From Mesorhizobium sp. Root102 (GTDB taxonomy: Bacteria > Pseudomonadota > Alphaproteobacteria > Rhizobiales > Rhizobiaceae): 64,000 nt of DNA. Positions within the stretch are counted from its first letter, which is position 1; every line of letters starts with the position of its first letter. The stretch spans positions 3,884 through 67,883 of the forward strand of contig NZ_LMCP01000007.1 of the NCBI RefSeq assembly GCF_001425625.1, in the 5' to 3' direction. The notes beneath the pieces are model-generated. The model did no database searches. It was given only the letters and a program-made list of their open reading frames with translations, and was not told the DNA's origin. Positions 28,325 through 36,934 of the stretch are shown here, one piece after another. The position numbers and the translations under genes were made by a program.

Positions 28325-29205
28325 CCACGACAGCATCTCAGCTTGGCACCAACGAAACCCCCGGATTTCCGGGGGTTTCTTTTGGCCGCAGCGCCGACGG
28401 CTTTCCCGTGGCGCTTGTCGGTGAGATGGCTTTCGCGATGGTTCCTGCCCGAAACGGCAGACACTATCTTGCCACCGGCTGGCACATGCGGCGTCCCATG
28501 CCGGAATGGACGCACAGCGATTTCTACGGCCATTCCGGACATCTCGCCGACGAGGCGGAGTTCAGGGCTAAGGTGCTGGAACAGGCGCAACACCAGCGCG
28601 AGAAGCTCGCGCTCGGCCGGCGGGAAGAGCGATCAACGGCAAGCACGCCTTGGGGACCGTCGCAGGGGGCGACAGTCTACGCCGACGGTGTGGGTTTTCA
28701 TTCGACTGCCGGTCATGGTGGGTTCGTGCTTTCGCCGCAGCGTAATCGAAACATTCATCCGACGCTCCGTGTCCACGGCGGAGCCTATGAGGAGGACGAG
28801 GCCTGGGCGATCGTCGCCTTCACCTTCCCGCACCTCTTCACCGGCTTCGAGCGCCGTTGCGCCGAACGCACGATGAAGGACAGTTTCCCGGATGCCTGGG
28901 AAGCGATCGCAGGTTCGGTGCTGGAACCCGGCGAATCCTGGAAGAAGGATCAGCGCGCTTTCTTCGACAACCACGCCAATGACTGGATCGTGGTGTCGGC
29001 GATCTTCTCCGATCACGAGCCTGGTTTCACCGAGGTCATCGCGACCCCGGGCGGTAAGCGCGGGCCGGGCGCCGAGGAGCGACGCTTCCTTGTTCCTTCG
29101 GATGAATACCGTGTCGGTCGCTTCGGCTTCGTCATCGATCAGGAGCGCCACGCCGTCTACGGCGGGCCGTCCAGCTTCGTCAGCTGGCAGGGGAGGGCCA
29201 GATGA
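28321..29205 (+). CDS. DUF7007-like plasmid protein of unknown function
   Basis: A 294-residue protein. The block HGGFVLSPQRNRNIHPTLR, with GAYEEDEAWAIVAFTFPHLF, is the signature I associate with DUF7007 proteins of rhizobial and sphingomonad plasmids. No enzyme motif is evident. The ATG at 28321 overlaps the preceding stop. Codons 12-20 contain a complete terminator-like hairpin with a T-run, so the start may instead be further downstream (a GTG near 28409 is in frame), or the hairpin may control the gene. Confidence 0.7.
   Translation: MTTTASQLGTNETPGFPGVSFGRSADGFPVALVGEMAFAMVPARNGRHYLATGWHMRRPMPEWTHSDFYGHSGHLADEAEFRAKVLEQAQHQREKLALGRREERSTASTPWGPSQGATVYADGVGFHSTAGHGGFVLSPQRNRNIHPTLRVHGGAYEEDEAWAIVAFTFPHLFTGFERRCAERTMKDSFPDAWEAIAGSVLEPGESWKKDQRAFFDNHANDWIVVSAIFSDHEPGFTEVIATPGGKRGPGAEERRFLVPSDEYRVGRFGFVIDQERHAVYGGPSSFVSWQGRAR
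28354..28383 (+). terminator. Terminator-like hairpin inside the start of the DUF7007-like gene
   Basis: An 11-base perfect stem (28354-28364 with 28369-28379, around GAAACCCCCGG) with a four-base loop, followed by TTTT. It lies 30 bases after the upstream stop and inside the first codons of the overlapping gene. Confidence 0.65.
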
Positions 29206-29538
29206 TGTTCCCCGGAGACCATCGTGCGCAGCTTTTCCTTATGGAGGAGGCGCGCCGGCAAGACCCAGCGTCAGCTTGATGTGATCGATCGACAGATCGT
29301 CATGCCGGATGACCGCGCTCATTCCTCAGCTCAAGCCGCAGCGTACCGGCCACCGACGCGGCAAACCTGTCGATGCCAGAACCTTTCTGGAAACGGTATC
29401 GGTCGAGCCGTGCCGCGAATCACACTGTAAAGGCTGCAGGAGATCGATGCGCTGTCGCGCAAACTGGCAAGGCAGGACGCGCGGCGCTGCGCGCCGGACT
29501 GCCCCCAGACCTGTTGCGCGCCTGATAATTGTCCTTGT
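29206..29538. other. Intergenic region, no gene seen
   Basis: About 330 bases between the convergent DUF7007-like and PhnA-like genes. Short frames on both strands carry no family signal. Confidence 0.4.
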
Positions 29539-29847
29539 TTAGCGCTTGCGCACGAACTCGGTCCGCAGCACGAGACCCTTGAGGCTTTCATGCCGGCAAT
29601 CGATCTCTTCGGGATTGTCGGTCAGCCGGATCGATTTGATCACCGTGCCTTGCTTCAGGGTCTGGCCCGCGCCCTTGACCTTGAGGTCCTTCACGAGCAC
29701 GACGGAGTCGCCGTCGGCAAGCACATTGCCGGCAGCATCGCGAACTTCGACATGCCCGGCAAAAGCTACAATGGCAGCCATCTCCGAAGCCGATCGCCAT
29801 TCCCCTGTCGTGTCGTCATAGACGTAGTCGTCGTTCTGGTCTGTCAC
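29539..29847 (-). CDS. PhnA-domain protein (alkylphosphonate utilisation family), shortened N-terminus
   Basis: About 102 residues. The C-terminal 75, with GNVLADGDSVVLVKDLKVKGAG and IKSIRLTDNPEEIDCR, are an unmistakable PhnA domain. Full-length PhnA proteins begin with a zinc ribbon having four cysteines; here it is missing, and the protein opens with NDDYVYDDTTGEWRSA, the linker after the ribbon. It is therefore a short natural variant or a 5'-truncated copy. GTG 29847 with GAGGA upstream is taken as start; GTG 29874 is an alternative. The family's biochemical role is unsettled despite its name. It is the only minus-strand gene in this block. Confidence 0.65.
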   Translation of the reverse strand: MTDQNDDYVYDDTTGEWRSASEMAAIVAFAGHVEVRDAAGNVLADGDSVVLVKDLKVKGAGQTLKQGTVIKSIRLTDNPEEIDCRHESLKGLVLRTEFVRKR

Positions 29848-30069
29848 TACTGTCCTCGCTGCGGAATTGAACACCGTGCGCCGTCAGTCCGACGTGGGAG
29901 CAGGCCAAAGATCTGATCCGCAACGGCGGACCGGCACCGGTCACCTATACCAGCCGGAGCCGAAGTTCAAACTGCGGTATGCCTCACGCGGCAACGCGGA
30001 AAAGCGGCCAAGGGCGTCCCGAGCTGAACAGGAGCTTATCCCTCGAATGCCGTTATCGGTTTTCTACCT

Positions 30070-30319
30070 CTTGCCCGTCTTGCCGGCGGGTTTGCTGCGG
30101 TCTGAACCTGCGGCTGGTTGCTTCAAGGCCGCTATCGCGCCGCGGAGCGGCCGGAACCCGCCGATCTCGGCAAGGCTGGCCCGCGTCCTGCGCAGGGCAA
30201 GTGAAGAACTGGCCCCGCTTGTCCGCAAGCCAACCTCGCTCGCCTGGCAGGCTCCGGACCCTGAAGCGTCCAGCTTCCGCCGGTTCCTTTTGACCGCACC
30301 CGCAGGCAAGACCGGCAAG
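30070..30319. repeat. About 250-base element bounded by imperfect inverted repeats
   Basis: Bases 30070-30090 pair with 30299-30319 at 19 of 21 positions; a further 7-base match (TGCGGTC 30096-30102 with GACCGCA 30292-30298) extends the arm after a 5-base offset. The interior is GC-rich and non-coding. Size and ends are like a miniature inverted-repeat element or a large structured RNA. Confidence 0.5.
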
Positions 30320-30360
30320 GGCCGGATCACCTGAAGGGCATCGCTAGAAAGGTAAGCTCA

Positions 30361-30948
30361 ATGTCCAGTCCAACCCGCTCCACCAAGTCCAAGGCCCGTG
30401 TCGTCCAGCTCCGCAAAGGCACGACCCTCGAAATGGTCCGGCTCTGCTGCCCGGATGGCAACCAGGCGTCCCTCATCTCCGAGAGCTTCGGCCTTCCCGT
30501 CCTTGACAGTGACGGCATCCGTGACTTCCATGAGCGCAGCCTGATCGAAGGCGCAGATACGCTCTCCGAGGGTCTTTCCGAGAAGGCCATGCAGATCCAC
30601 CTGCAAAGGATCGTCGGCTCCCATGTCGGCTCCGCCTACGGAGCAGGCCAGTTCTACTCGAAGGCCGTCACCGAGGCGAAGGATGCCACGGCCAAGCTCG
30701 CCAATGACACCCGCGACGAGGACATTGACGGTCCGGTCGGCTTCGACAGCAAGGCCCAGCGCAAGCGGGAATTCGCCGCCGAAATGGGCCTGCAGGCCCA
30801 TGCGTTGCGCATGGCGGCCGAGGGCGCCGTTGCCGCCTACGAGCACGTTGTTGGCGAAAGCTGGAAGCCTTACGAACGCCAGACCGAGAACCCCGGCCAG
30901 ACCCTCAACCGGCAGGCGGCCGATCTCCAGATGGCCGCCCTTGGCTAA
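30361..30948 (+). CDS. Hypothetical protein of plasmid backbone
   Basis: A 195-residue hydrophilic, mostly helical protein with no recognised domain. A short beta-rich opening (ARVVQLRKGTTLEMVRLCCPDGNQASLISESFGLPV) precedes a long helical region containing an RIVGSHVGSAYGAGQFYSKAVTEAKDATAKLA segment. The ATG follows GAAAGGT, and a strong hairpin follows the stop. It lies between the PhnA-like and ArdC genes in the establishment block; function unknown. Confidence 0.65.
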   Translation: MSSPTRSTKSKARVVQLRKGTTLEMVRLCCPDGNQASLISESFGLPVLDSDGIRDFHERSLIEGADTLSEGLSEKAMQIHLQRIVGSHVGSAYGAGQFYSKAVTEAKDATAKLANDTRDEDIDGPVGFDSKAQRKREFAAEMGLQAHALRMAAEGAVAAYEHVVGESWKPYERQTENPGQTLNRQAADLQMAALG

Positions 30949-30958
30949 CCCCCCAATG

Positions 30959-30978
30959 GGCGGAGCTTCGGCTCCGCC
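30959..30978 (+). terminator. Hairpin terminator with TTCG tetraloop
   Basis: GGCGGAGC pairs perfectly with GCTCCGCC around a TTCG loop, 10 bases after the stop. It lacks a T-run, so termination may be partial. Confidence 0.5.
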
Positions 30979-31283
30979 TGATCGCTCACACTGAGGCTGG
31001 TGTCCGTTCGAGGCGCCGGCCTCTTTGCGTGTGCCAAAGCCCCGAACTTGAAAATGGAAATGGGCCTGTCGTCGCGATCGCACCAATCGCGGCCACCACG
31101 AATGATGGTCCTGCTCCGGTCCTCGTCCCGCGAAACGGCTGCGCCGTCCTCCACTGACGTTGCGGCCGGCAAGCGACGGTTCTCAGCTTCCCCTTCGATC
31201 TCCTGCCGGTTCGCGGACTGCGGTCCTGCGCATGCGGACCTCGTGACGGCCGCGATTGGCGCGGCCTCGAATGGAGGTTTGAA
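30979..31283. other. Intergenic region before ardC
   Basis: About 300 bases without a supported gene; the GGAGG ribosome site of the next gene lies at its end. Confidence 0.4.
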
Positions 31284-32207
31284 ATGGACAGGAAAAGCAA
31301 CAAGCCCCGCGTCGATATCTACGCGAAAATCACCGATAGCATCGTCGCGGATCTGGAGAAGGGAGTGCGTCCCTGGGTGAAACCGTGGAGCGTTGCGAAT
31401 ACGACGGGTCGCATCACGCGGCCGCTCCGTCACAACGGCCTGCCGTATCAAGGGATCAACACACTGCTTTTGTGGGCGGAGGCAGTCGCCAGGGGCTTTG
31501 TGTCTCCGGTCTGGATGACGTTCAAGCAGAGCGCAGAGCTCGGGGGGCACGTTCGCAAGGGCGAGGCCGGCACCATGGTTGTTTACGCCAGCCGGTTCAC
31601 CAGGACCGAAACCGACGCACATGGCGAGGAAGTCGAGCGGGGTATCCCGTTCCTCAAGGCCTACACGGTGTTTTGCGCCGACCAGATTGAGGGCCTTCCC
31701 GATCAATATTACGTCAGTCCCGCTCCGTCGACCAATCTGGAGCGGATCGAACATGCGGATATCTTCTTTGCCAACACAGGAGCGGTCATCCGGCATGGTG
31801 GGAACCAGGCCTATTTCAATCCAGCTCTCGATATTGTGCAAATGCCTGCGTTCGAGAGTTTCCGCGACGCGCCCAGTTATTATGCGACCCTCGGGCACGA
31901 GCTGACCCATTGGGCTGGTGCTGAGAAGCGGCTTGATCGCAATCTCTCGCGATATCACAAGGATCGCTCCTCCAGGGCCCATGAGGAACTCGTGGCCGAT
32001 CTGGGTGGTTGCTTCTTGGCGGCTGATCTCGGCATCGTCCCTGAGCTCGAGCCGAGGCCCGATCACGCAAGCTATCTTGCGAGCTGGCTCGAAATTCTCA
32101 AGAACGAGAAGCGTTTCATCTTCGCCGCGGCAGCCCATGCCCAGCGGGCGGTCAATTATCTACATGATCTCCAGCCACAGGCGACACAGGTCGCGGAGGC
32201 CGCGTGA
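31284..32207 (+). CDS. ardC: ArdC-type antirestriction protein: ssDNA-binding domain plus zinc metallopeptidase
   Basis: A 307-residue protein in two parts. The N-terminal domain (about 8-135), with IVADLEKGVRPWVKPW, GLPYQGINTLLLW and the VRKGEAGTMVVY block, is the ArdC single-stranded-DNA-binding domain. The C-terminal part is a peptidase with the zinc motif HELTH (205-209) followed by HEELVADLGGCFLAADLG, which supplies the third ligand. ArdC proteins coat incoming single strands and protect conjugating DNA from host restriction. It lies about 5 kb from oriT in the same block as the methylase-helicase. Ribosome site GGAGG before the ATG. Confidence 0.9.
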   Translation: MDRKSNKPRVDIYAKITDSIVADLEKGVRPWVKPWSVANTTGRITRPLRHNGLPYQGINTLLLWAEAVARGFVSPVWMTFKQSAELGGHVRKGEAGTMVVYASRFTRTETDAHGEEVERGIPFLKAYTVFCADQIEGLPDQYYVSPAPSTNLERIEHADIFFANTGAVIRHGGNQAYFNPALDIVQMPAFESFRDAPSYYATLGHELTHWAGAEKRLDRNLSRYHKDRSSRAHEELVADLGGCFLAADLGIVPELEPRPDHASYLASWLEILKNEKRFIFAAAAHAQRAVNYLHDLQPQATQVAEAA

Positions 32208-33040
32208 TGTTGCGCTCACCGCTCAACGGGATGGCGCTCGGCCATCCCAAATCCTTCTGCGGGCTCAATCTCGGCGCACAGGTTCAGTCAACCGCGCACG
32301 CATTGATGGCGGCTCATTGTCATTTTGGCTCCGTGGAGTGTGCGATTTTCTCAGATATGGGATGGGAGCCAATCGCAGCAACATGCCGTTCAACGATGCC
32401 TGGGGGCTCCGCCATGGGGCAGCTTCCCGAGAGGCGTCGGTCTGGCTGCAGGTCAAATCGACAAGTTCTCCGGCGTCTTCTTGTTCGTCAGCGTAGTTCC
32501 CGAGCGAGAAATGATCTCGCCTGCTTGATATAGCAGACTACGGTTCAACGGTTTCCACTAGCACGTCTGTTGTCTCTCGGCCGGCGATTGGAGCGGATCG
32601 TGCCCCTTTCGCCCCAAACTGGCTGTCGCGGTGCAATGCGCATGACGGAGATGGTGCGAATTGATCCGCCTGACCGATGTCGCCGTTGTCGGTCATCATG
32701 GCGATCGAATGTCCCCCTCGTCTGGCAAGTGGTTTCATGGAAGGGCACAACCGCCTGCGTCCTCGATGTGGCTGGTCTGACCGAAGGCCGTCTTCGCTGC
32801 GCTGCGCCTCGTTCTCAAGCCCGCAACAGCCGGCCGCTACTTTCTTCCCCTGCCGGGACCACCCCACCACCACGTGGTGGGACCCCGGATCGCCGGCATT
32901 CCTCGCGCGACAAGAAAGTCTCGTCCTAGCTGCCCTTCACTGGCGTTCCGGCCTGGAGGGTGCGGGCCGACCGCCTCCGGTCTGTCGACCGCCATCGAGG
33001 TCGCGGTGGTCGCGGCCCGAGAAACTCACGGAGACGACAA
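32208..33040. other. Long intergenic region between ardC and the DUF736 gene
   Basis: About 830 bases. Open frames exist on both strands but are not supported by motif or ribosome site. Near its end, 32963-32975 and 33005-33019 form an imperfect inverted repeat (GGGCCGACCGCC-like arms) just before the DUF736 ribosome site, a likely control element. Confidence 0.4.
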
Positions 33041-33352
33041 ATGGCTACCATCGGCACCTTCACCTCCACCGGCAACGGCTTCACCGGTACGATCAAAACC
33101 CTCAACCTCAACGTCAAAGCCAAACTGATCCGCGTCGAGAACCCCTCGGACAAGGGGCCGCACTTCCGCATCTTCGCAGCGGCGAATGTCGAACTGGGCG
33201 CCGCCTGGCAGAAGGTCTCCGCCGAAGGCCGCGACTACCTCTCGGTCAAGCTGGACGACCCGAGCTTCCCAGCTCCGATCTACGCCACCTTGATCGAGGT
33301 GGAAGGTGAGGAAGGTCTCCAGCTGATCTGGTCCCGACCAAACCGGGACTGA
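33041..33352 (+). CDS. DUF736 domain-containing protein
   Basis: A 103-residue protein with the whole DUF736 pattern: [23 protein letters not shown] at the start, then [43 protein letters not shown] and a WSRP end. It is a small all-beta protein common on conjugative plasmids of alphaproteobacteria, suspected but not shown to bind nucleic acid. GGAG lies before the ATG at 33041; the longer frame from 32960 lacks family sequence. A hairpin terminator follows. Confidence 0.88.
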   Translation: MATIGTFTSTGNGFTGTIKTLNLNVKAKLIRVENPSDKGPHFRIFAAANVELGAAWQKVSAEGRDYLSVKLDDPSFPAPIYATLIEVEGEEGLQLIWSRPNRD

Positions 33353-33366
33353 AGCCCCGGACAGAG

Positions 33367-33390
33367 GGCCTCGCCGCAAGGCGGGGCCTT
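33367..33390 (+). terminator. Terminator after the DUF736 gene
   Basis: GGCCTCGCC (33367-33375) pairs with GGCGGGGCC (33380-33388), one G-T pair, around GCAA; followed by TTCAGCCTTCTT. Confidence 0.5.
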
Positions 33391-33551
33391 CAGCCTTCTT
33401 CGGCAGATGCACTTGAAGGCCAAGCGCGAGGCCTGTCCGCCGCTTTTGACGAACCGGCGCCCGGAGCCCGAGCCACAGACCGGCTGCTCCAGAGAGGCCT
33501 CTTCTTGCCGAGCGTGCTCGCGCTCATCGCCCGGCCGAAGTCCGTACCGGG

Positions 33552-33815
33552 TCAACCGCTTCCGCTAGCGTCGGCGTCGCCATAGCCGCGACGCCGTTTC
33601 GTCAGGGCGAGCCGCATGAACGCGCCTTGCGCCTCTTGCGGTTGATCGAAGGTTTGCATCATCGATTGTCCGCCTGTGCCGATCCGGCCCCAGTTGCGGA
33701 TGACCGAGGCTCCGCCAAACAATGTCGGCTGGATTGCGAGCATATAGAACCGACGCATGTTCTGCGTAGGATCGATACGGCGCAGGTGAACCTGGCTTGT
33801 TTGTTCATTCGACAT
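33552..33815 (-). CDS. WGR domain-containing protein
   Basis: An 87-residue protein that is almost only a WGR domain: [42 protein letters not shown] holds the WGR core, and the [17 protein letters not shown] end is typical. WGR domains bind nucleic acids in PARPs and MolR-type regulators; short free-standing versions are frequent on rhizobial plasmids. ATG at 33815 is chosen over a longer frame because the family starts there. It is convergent with DUF736. Confidence 0.82.
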   Translation of the reverse strand: MSNEQTSQVHLRRIDPTQNMRRFYMLAIQPTLFGGASVIRNWGRIGTGGQSMMQTFDQPQEAQGAFMRLALTKRRRGYGDADASGSG

Positions 33816-34357
33816 GACCGGACTCTCGGTTCCCCTGGAAGCGGCGTCCAACGATTTCCGTGAATCGGTCGATGGTGATCGATTCGTGGTGGTGATGGGT
33901 CAGTCGCTCCGGCTCCGCCGTACTACACAGCACTCCACAGCAAACGCCGGGTGGACATCGTTGTTTTGGCGTCATGACATAACGACCAAGTCCCGAACCA
34001 TGGCTGCCTTAATCGCGCTGATCATTCTCGATTGCTGCCCTGCGCCCTGGTTTTGCCCGGGAACGCACGAGCCAAACTCCGGATCGCTCCAGCAGCGCGC
34101 AAGTCCTACCTCGACCATGACGCTCGCCGAGCGAGTTTCGGGGCCGTGGGATCTCCTCAGCTGGCGGCCGTATCCGATCCCTGTCGGAGAACATCTGCGT
34201 CAGCGATGCAGTTCATTGTGAAGGAGGTGTTTCCGCCCGAAGGGCCGCCGCTCGCTTGCCGGGCGGCGAAGCGGAGGGGCTGAACGCGCTATCCAAAATG
34301 CGCCGTAGAGAAGCCCCGGAGCTTTCTTGACGAGAAGTGCCTGCCCGATCGGGCAGG
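33816..34357. other. Intergenic region between the WGR gene and traG
   Basis: About 540 bases with no supported gene. It ends with an 18-base perfect palindrome (34340-34357, CCTGCCCGATCGGGCAGG) touching the traG stop codon, possibly a transcript end or protein-binding site. Confidence 0.45.
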
Positions 34358-36274
34358 TCATTTCTTCTTCGGCCCGAACCGGTTTGCGCCGACTCTGTCG
34401 GTCATGTCATCGCGCCGGAAATAGATCGCGCGGCCGCAACGCAACGGCGGGTTCCCGGCGGTGAACACGATCTGCTCGTCGGTGCGCATTTGCATGACCT
34501 CGTGTGGAAGGATTAGCGGGCGTCGGGCGAGTTGCTTCGAGCGGGTTCTCGACGTTCCGTTCATCCGCGAGGACGTGCTGGTCTGTCCGACCTCGACTGT
34601 CGTGTCGCCGCAACGCTTTGAAATATACTCGGCTGTCTCAGGATCGTTGATGGCTGCAAACGATATCCAGGAGGCGGACTCGAACCATTTCGAGGAGGCG
34701 TCGCGCCCGCCATAGGCCTCGCGCATCTGGCCGATCGATTGGAACAGCATCAGCAGGCTGATGCCGTACTTGCGGCCTGCGTCACGGGCGGTTTCGAGAA
34801 TCCGCATGAAGCCGAGCCGCGCGACCTCATCGAGCAGGAACAGTGTCCTGCCTTCAACATCGCCATTGCGGTTGTAGATGGAGTTCATCAGCGCGCCGAT
34901 GATGACGCGGGCAAGTCCGGGATGGTTTTCCAGCGTCTTCAGGTCGAGGTTGATGAAGATGTCGGTATTGCCGGCAGCGACCTCGTCGGTTGCGAAACCA
35001 CTGCCTGAAACGAGTGCCGCATAGTTTTCATAGGACAGCCAGTGGGTTTCCTTCGATGCGGCGCCATAGATTCCGGAAAACGTCTCCGGCGTCATGTTGA
35101 TGAAAGGGGCAACATTTTCGCGGACGAATGGGCTTTGAGAGGAATTGAAAATCTCCTGCAGCCGGGTCCGCAGCTTCGGCTCCGGCTCGGCGAGATTGGC
35201 GCGAACCTGGCGCAGCGTCTGGTTTTGCGCTGGAGTGTGTCCGGACAAGCAGACGTCGGCGATCAAGGCCGTGATCAGCTGCTGCGCCGATCCGCGAAAG
35301 AAATCGTTTCGCCCGGCGTCAATCCGCGGGTTGTCGGTCATGATCCAGGAGGCAACCGCGGCGATGTCTTCCTCTTTCGAGCCGCTGAACCTTCCAATCC
35401 AGTCTAACGCGTTGAAGCCGGTTCCAGCGCCTCTTGGGTCGATCACATGGACCTGTCGGTTGCGTGACGTGCGATGTGCGCCAACCATCGGCACAACCTC
35501 AATCGAGGGATCGAGGACCACCAGTCCACCTGTCCATTGCAGTGCGGTTGGAATAGTCACGGATGTCGTCTTGAAGCCGCCGGAACCTGCGAAGACGATC
35601 GCATGACCAGAGCCAAAATCGCCGTCGAAGCACAGCAGCGGTTTCCTGCCACCGCTTCCCCAGCTTTCGTGGTCGCTCGTCTTGAACGTGCTTGCGGCAA
35701 CGCTGTCGTGGTCGACGCGATACCGCTCGCCGACGACGATGCCCGCATTTTCGGGAAAGAGCTTTGCTGCCTCGGCCAGTTTCATCCAGTCGGCGTCGCC
35801 ATGGATCGCGCGCTGGCCGATGGTGCGTTTTGGTGATGGCGACGCGAAGGCCGTGTTGCCGCGCAGGGCAACACGGAGCGCAAACACGCCGACGAACAGC
35901 GTGATCGTTGCGCCGCCGATCGTAAACGGATCGGCATAGGACAACAGCGTTCCCTTGGCGACACGATCTGTCAATGAAAGGAGCCGGTCGCCTTCTTTGA
36001 TCGCGGCGATCACGACCACGAGCATCGCGCCGAGAAGCGTACTCAAGCCCGCCGACCTGATCGATGCCGAGCCCGCGGCGGCAAACAGAAAGATCAGGCC
36101 AACAAGGCCGGCGGCGGCGTAGGGAAGCGCAAGCCCGAGCTTGCCCAGAAACAGATAGGCGGCATGGGATGTTCCAAATGAAGCCAGCCAGGACTCAATC
36201 CCAGTCAGACCCCACAGCGTTGCGATCATCAGTTCTGCCGGCGCGATCGTGAGCATGAGCTTCTTGGCTGTCAT
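34358..36274 (-). CDS. traG: Conjugal transfer coupling protein TraG (VirD4 family)
   Basis: A 638-residue inner-membrane ATPase that docks the relaxase-DNA complex at the mating channel. Several N-terminal membrane segments (first 140 residues) precede the ATPase. Walker A is in FAGSGGFKTTSV (near 226) and Walker B in LFLLDEVARLG (near 478), with the VirD4-type FQSIGQMREAYG segment following. Length and order fit Ti-plasmid TraG. Its 5' end overlaps traD by about 80 bases, as in Ti-type traG-traD-traC operons. The start at 36274 agrees with the family N-terminus. Confidence 0.93.
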   Translation of the reverse strand: MTAKKLMLTIAPAELMIATLWGLTGIESWLASFGTSHAAYLFLGKLGLALPYAAAGLVGLIFLFAAAGSASIRSAGLSTLLGAMLVVVIAAIKEGDRLLSLTDRVAKGTLLSYADPFTIGGATITLFVGVFALRVALRGNTAFASPSPKRTIGQRAIHGDADWMKLAEAAKLFPENAGIVVGERYRVDHDSVAASTFKTSDHESWGSGGRKPLLCFDGDFGSGHAIVFAGSGGFKTTSVTIPTALQWTGGLVVLDPSIEVVPMVGAHRTSRNRQVHVIDPRGAGTGFNALDWIGRFSGSKEEDIAAVASWIMTDNPRIDAGRNDFFRGSAQQLITALIADVCLSGHTPAQNQTLRQVRANLAEPEPKLRTRLQEIFNSSQSPFVRENVAPFINMTPETFSGIYGAASKETHWLSYENYAALVSGSGFATDEVAAGNTDIFINLDLKTLENHPGLARVIIGALMNSIYNRNGDVEGRTLFLLDEVARLGFMRILETARDAGRKYGISLLMLFQSIGQMREAYGGRDASSKWFESASWISFAAINDPETAEYISKRCGDTTVEVGQTSTSSRMNGTSRTRSKQLARRPLILPHEVMQMRTDEQIVFTAGNPPLRCGRAIYFRRDDMTDRVGANRFGPKKK

Positions 36275-36494
36275 TGCCGAACGCTGCCTTTCCGACCGCG
36301 CGCAGGCGCGCCAATTCCGATTGCTTGTCCATGCGTCGTGCGGCGTCGATCAGTGCGCCCAGGATCACGGCGCGATCGGCCGTCCGAAGGCCTGCCTTCA
36401 CGACCAGACCGCCGAGCTGAATCTTTTCGCGAGTATCGCGCTTACGCCCTTGCGACGATTGCCGGCGTTGCATGTTCATCGTCCGCTCAAGCAT
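36195..36494 (-). CDS. traD: Conjugal transfer protein TraD (Ti type)
   Basis: About 99 residues. RKRDTREKIQLGGLVVKAGLRTADRAVILGALIDAARR is the core of Ti-type TraD, a small relaxosome accessory protein. The ATG at 36494 overlaps the traC stop (ATGCTTGA); an ATG five codons later (36479) is also possible. It lies between traC and traG in the usual order. Confidence 0.85.
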   Translation of the reverse strand: MLERTMNMQRRQSSQGRKRDTREKIQLGGLVVKAGLRTADRAVILGALIDAARRMDKQSELARLRAVGKAAFGNDSQEAHAHDRAGRTDDRNAVGSDWD

Positions 36495-36735
36495 CGCCTT
36501 CAGGAGACTGAGCCGGCTTCGGCGCGGCCTGCCGGCGCTTCTCACCTCCTGTGTGAAATCGTCCGGCGATCTCGGCGAAAAGCTCGCCAAGCTTCGCCTC
36601 GTCGATGTCGAAATCGCCGAGGCCGGCCTTGACCGCGATGCGGCCGATCCGCTCGGCCTCCTTGGTCTCGGCGGCCTTCAGCTGATCATGCAGGCGCTCG
36701 ATCTCCTCGCGGATCTTTGACGATGATTTTCTCAT
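36487..36735 (-). CDS. traC: Conjugal transfer protein TraC (Ti type)
   Basis: An 82-residue charged, helical protein (SSKIREEIERLHDQLKAAETKEAERIGRIAVKAGLGDFDI), matching Ti-type TraC, an accessory factor that with TraD helps the TraA relaxase at oriT. It is the first gene of the minus-strand unit and is transcribed away from the oriT region, opposite traA. Confidence 0.87.
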   Translation of the reverse strand: MRKSSSKIREEIERLHDQLKAAETKEAERIGRIAVKAGLGDFDIDEAKLGELFAEIAGRFHTGGEKRRQAAPKPAQSPEGDA

Positions 36736-36870
36736 GATGTTTGCGCTCCCTGGTGACGTCCATTTTCAGAAGCCGATCATGGCGGTGGCGCGTGGTGCAG
36801 GAACCTGCGGATTTCCGAAGGTGCCCTCGTGCCAGGCGCCGACGCAGTATCCCGCCGAACAAAGAGAGGA

Positions 36871-36905
36871 CCTAAGGGCGCACTTATACGTCGCTTGCGC
36901 GACGT
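36871..36905. other. oriT: Origin of transfer (oriT) with nic region
   Basis: Between divergent traC and traA lies CCTAAGGGCGCACTTATA (36871-36888), the RSF1010/Ti-type nic core (TAAGTGCGCCCT on the other strand). It is followed by a perfect 7-base inverted repeat, ACGTCGC (36888-36894) with GCGACGT (36899-36905). Position, sequence and hairpin agree with the known Ti plasmid oriT layout. The nick would be expected within the GCGC/CCT step on the minus strand. Confidence 0.9.
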
Positions 36906-36934
36906 TGTGCTCCCGGTGGGAGCCAGGGAGCCGG

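Noticed and set aside
29867..30334. 155-codon plus-strand frame before the gene at 30361
   Set aside because: It runs through the inverted-repeat element and has no start signal or family features; the region is better read as non-coding.
32204..32533. Frame overlapping the ardC stop by four bases
   Set aside because: The ATGA overlap is attractive, but the protein is low in structure, rich in Arg, Ser and Cys, and matches nothing I know.
34340..34357. Perfect palindrome at the traG stop as an intrinsic terminator
   Set aside because: The stem is good but no T-run follows on the traG strand, so it is mentioned only as a palindrome.
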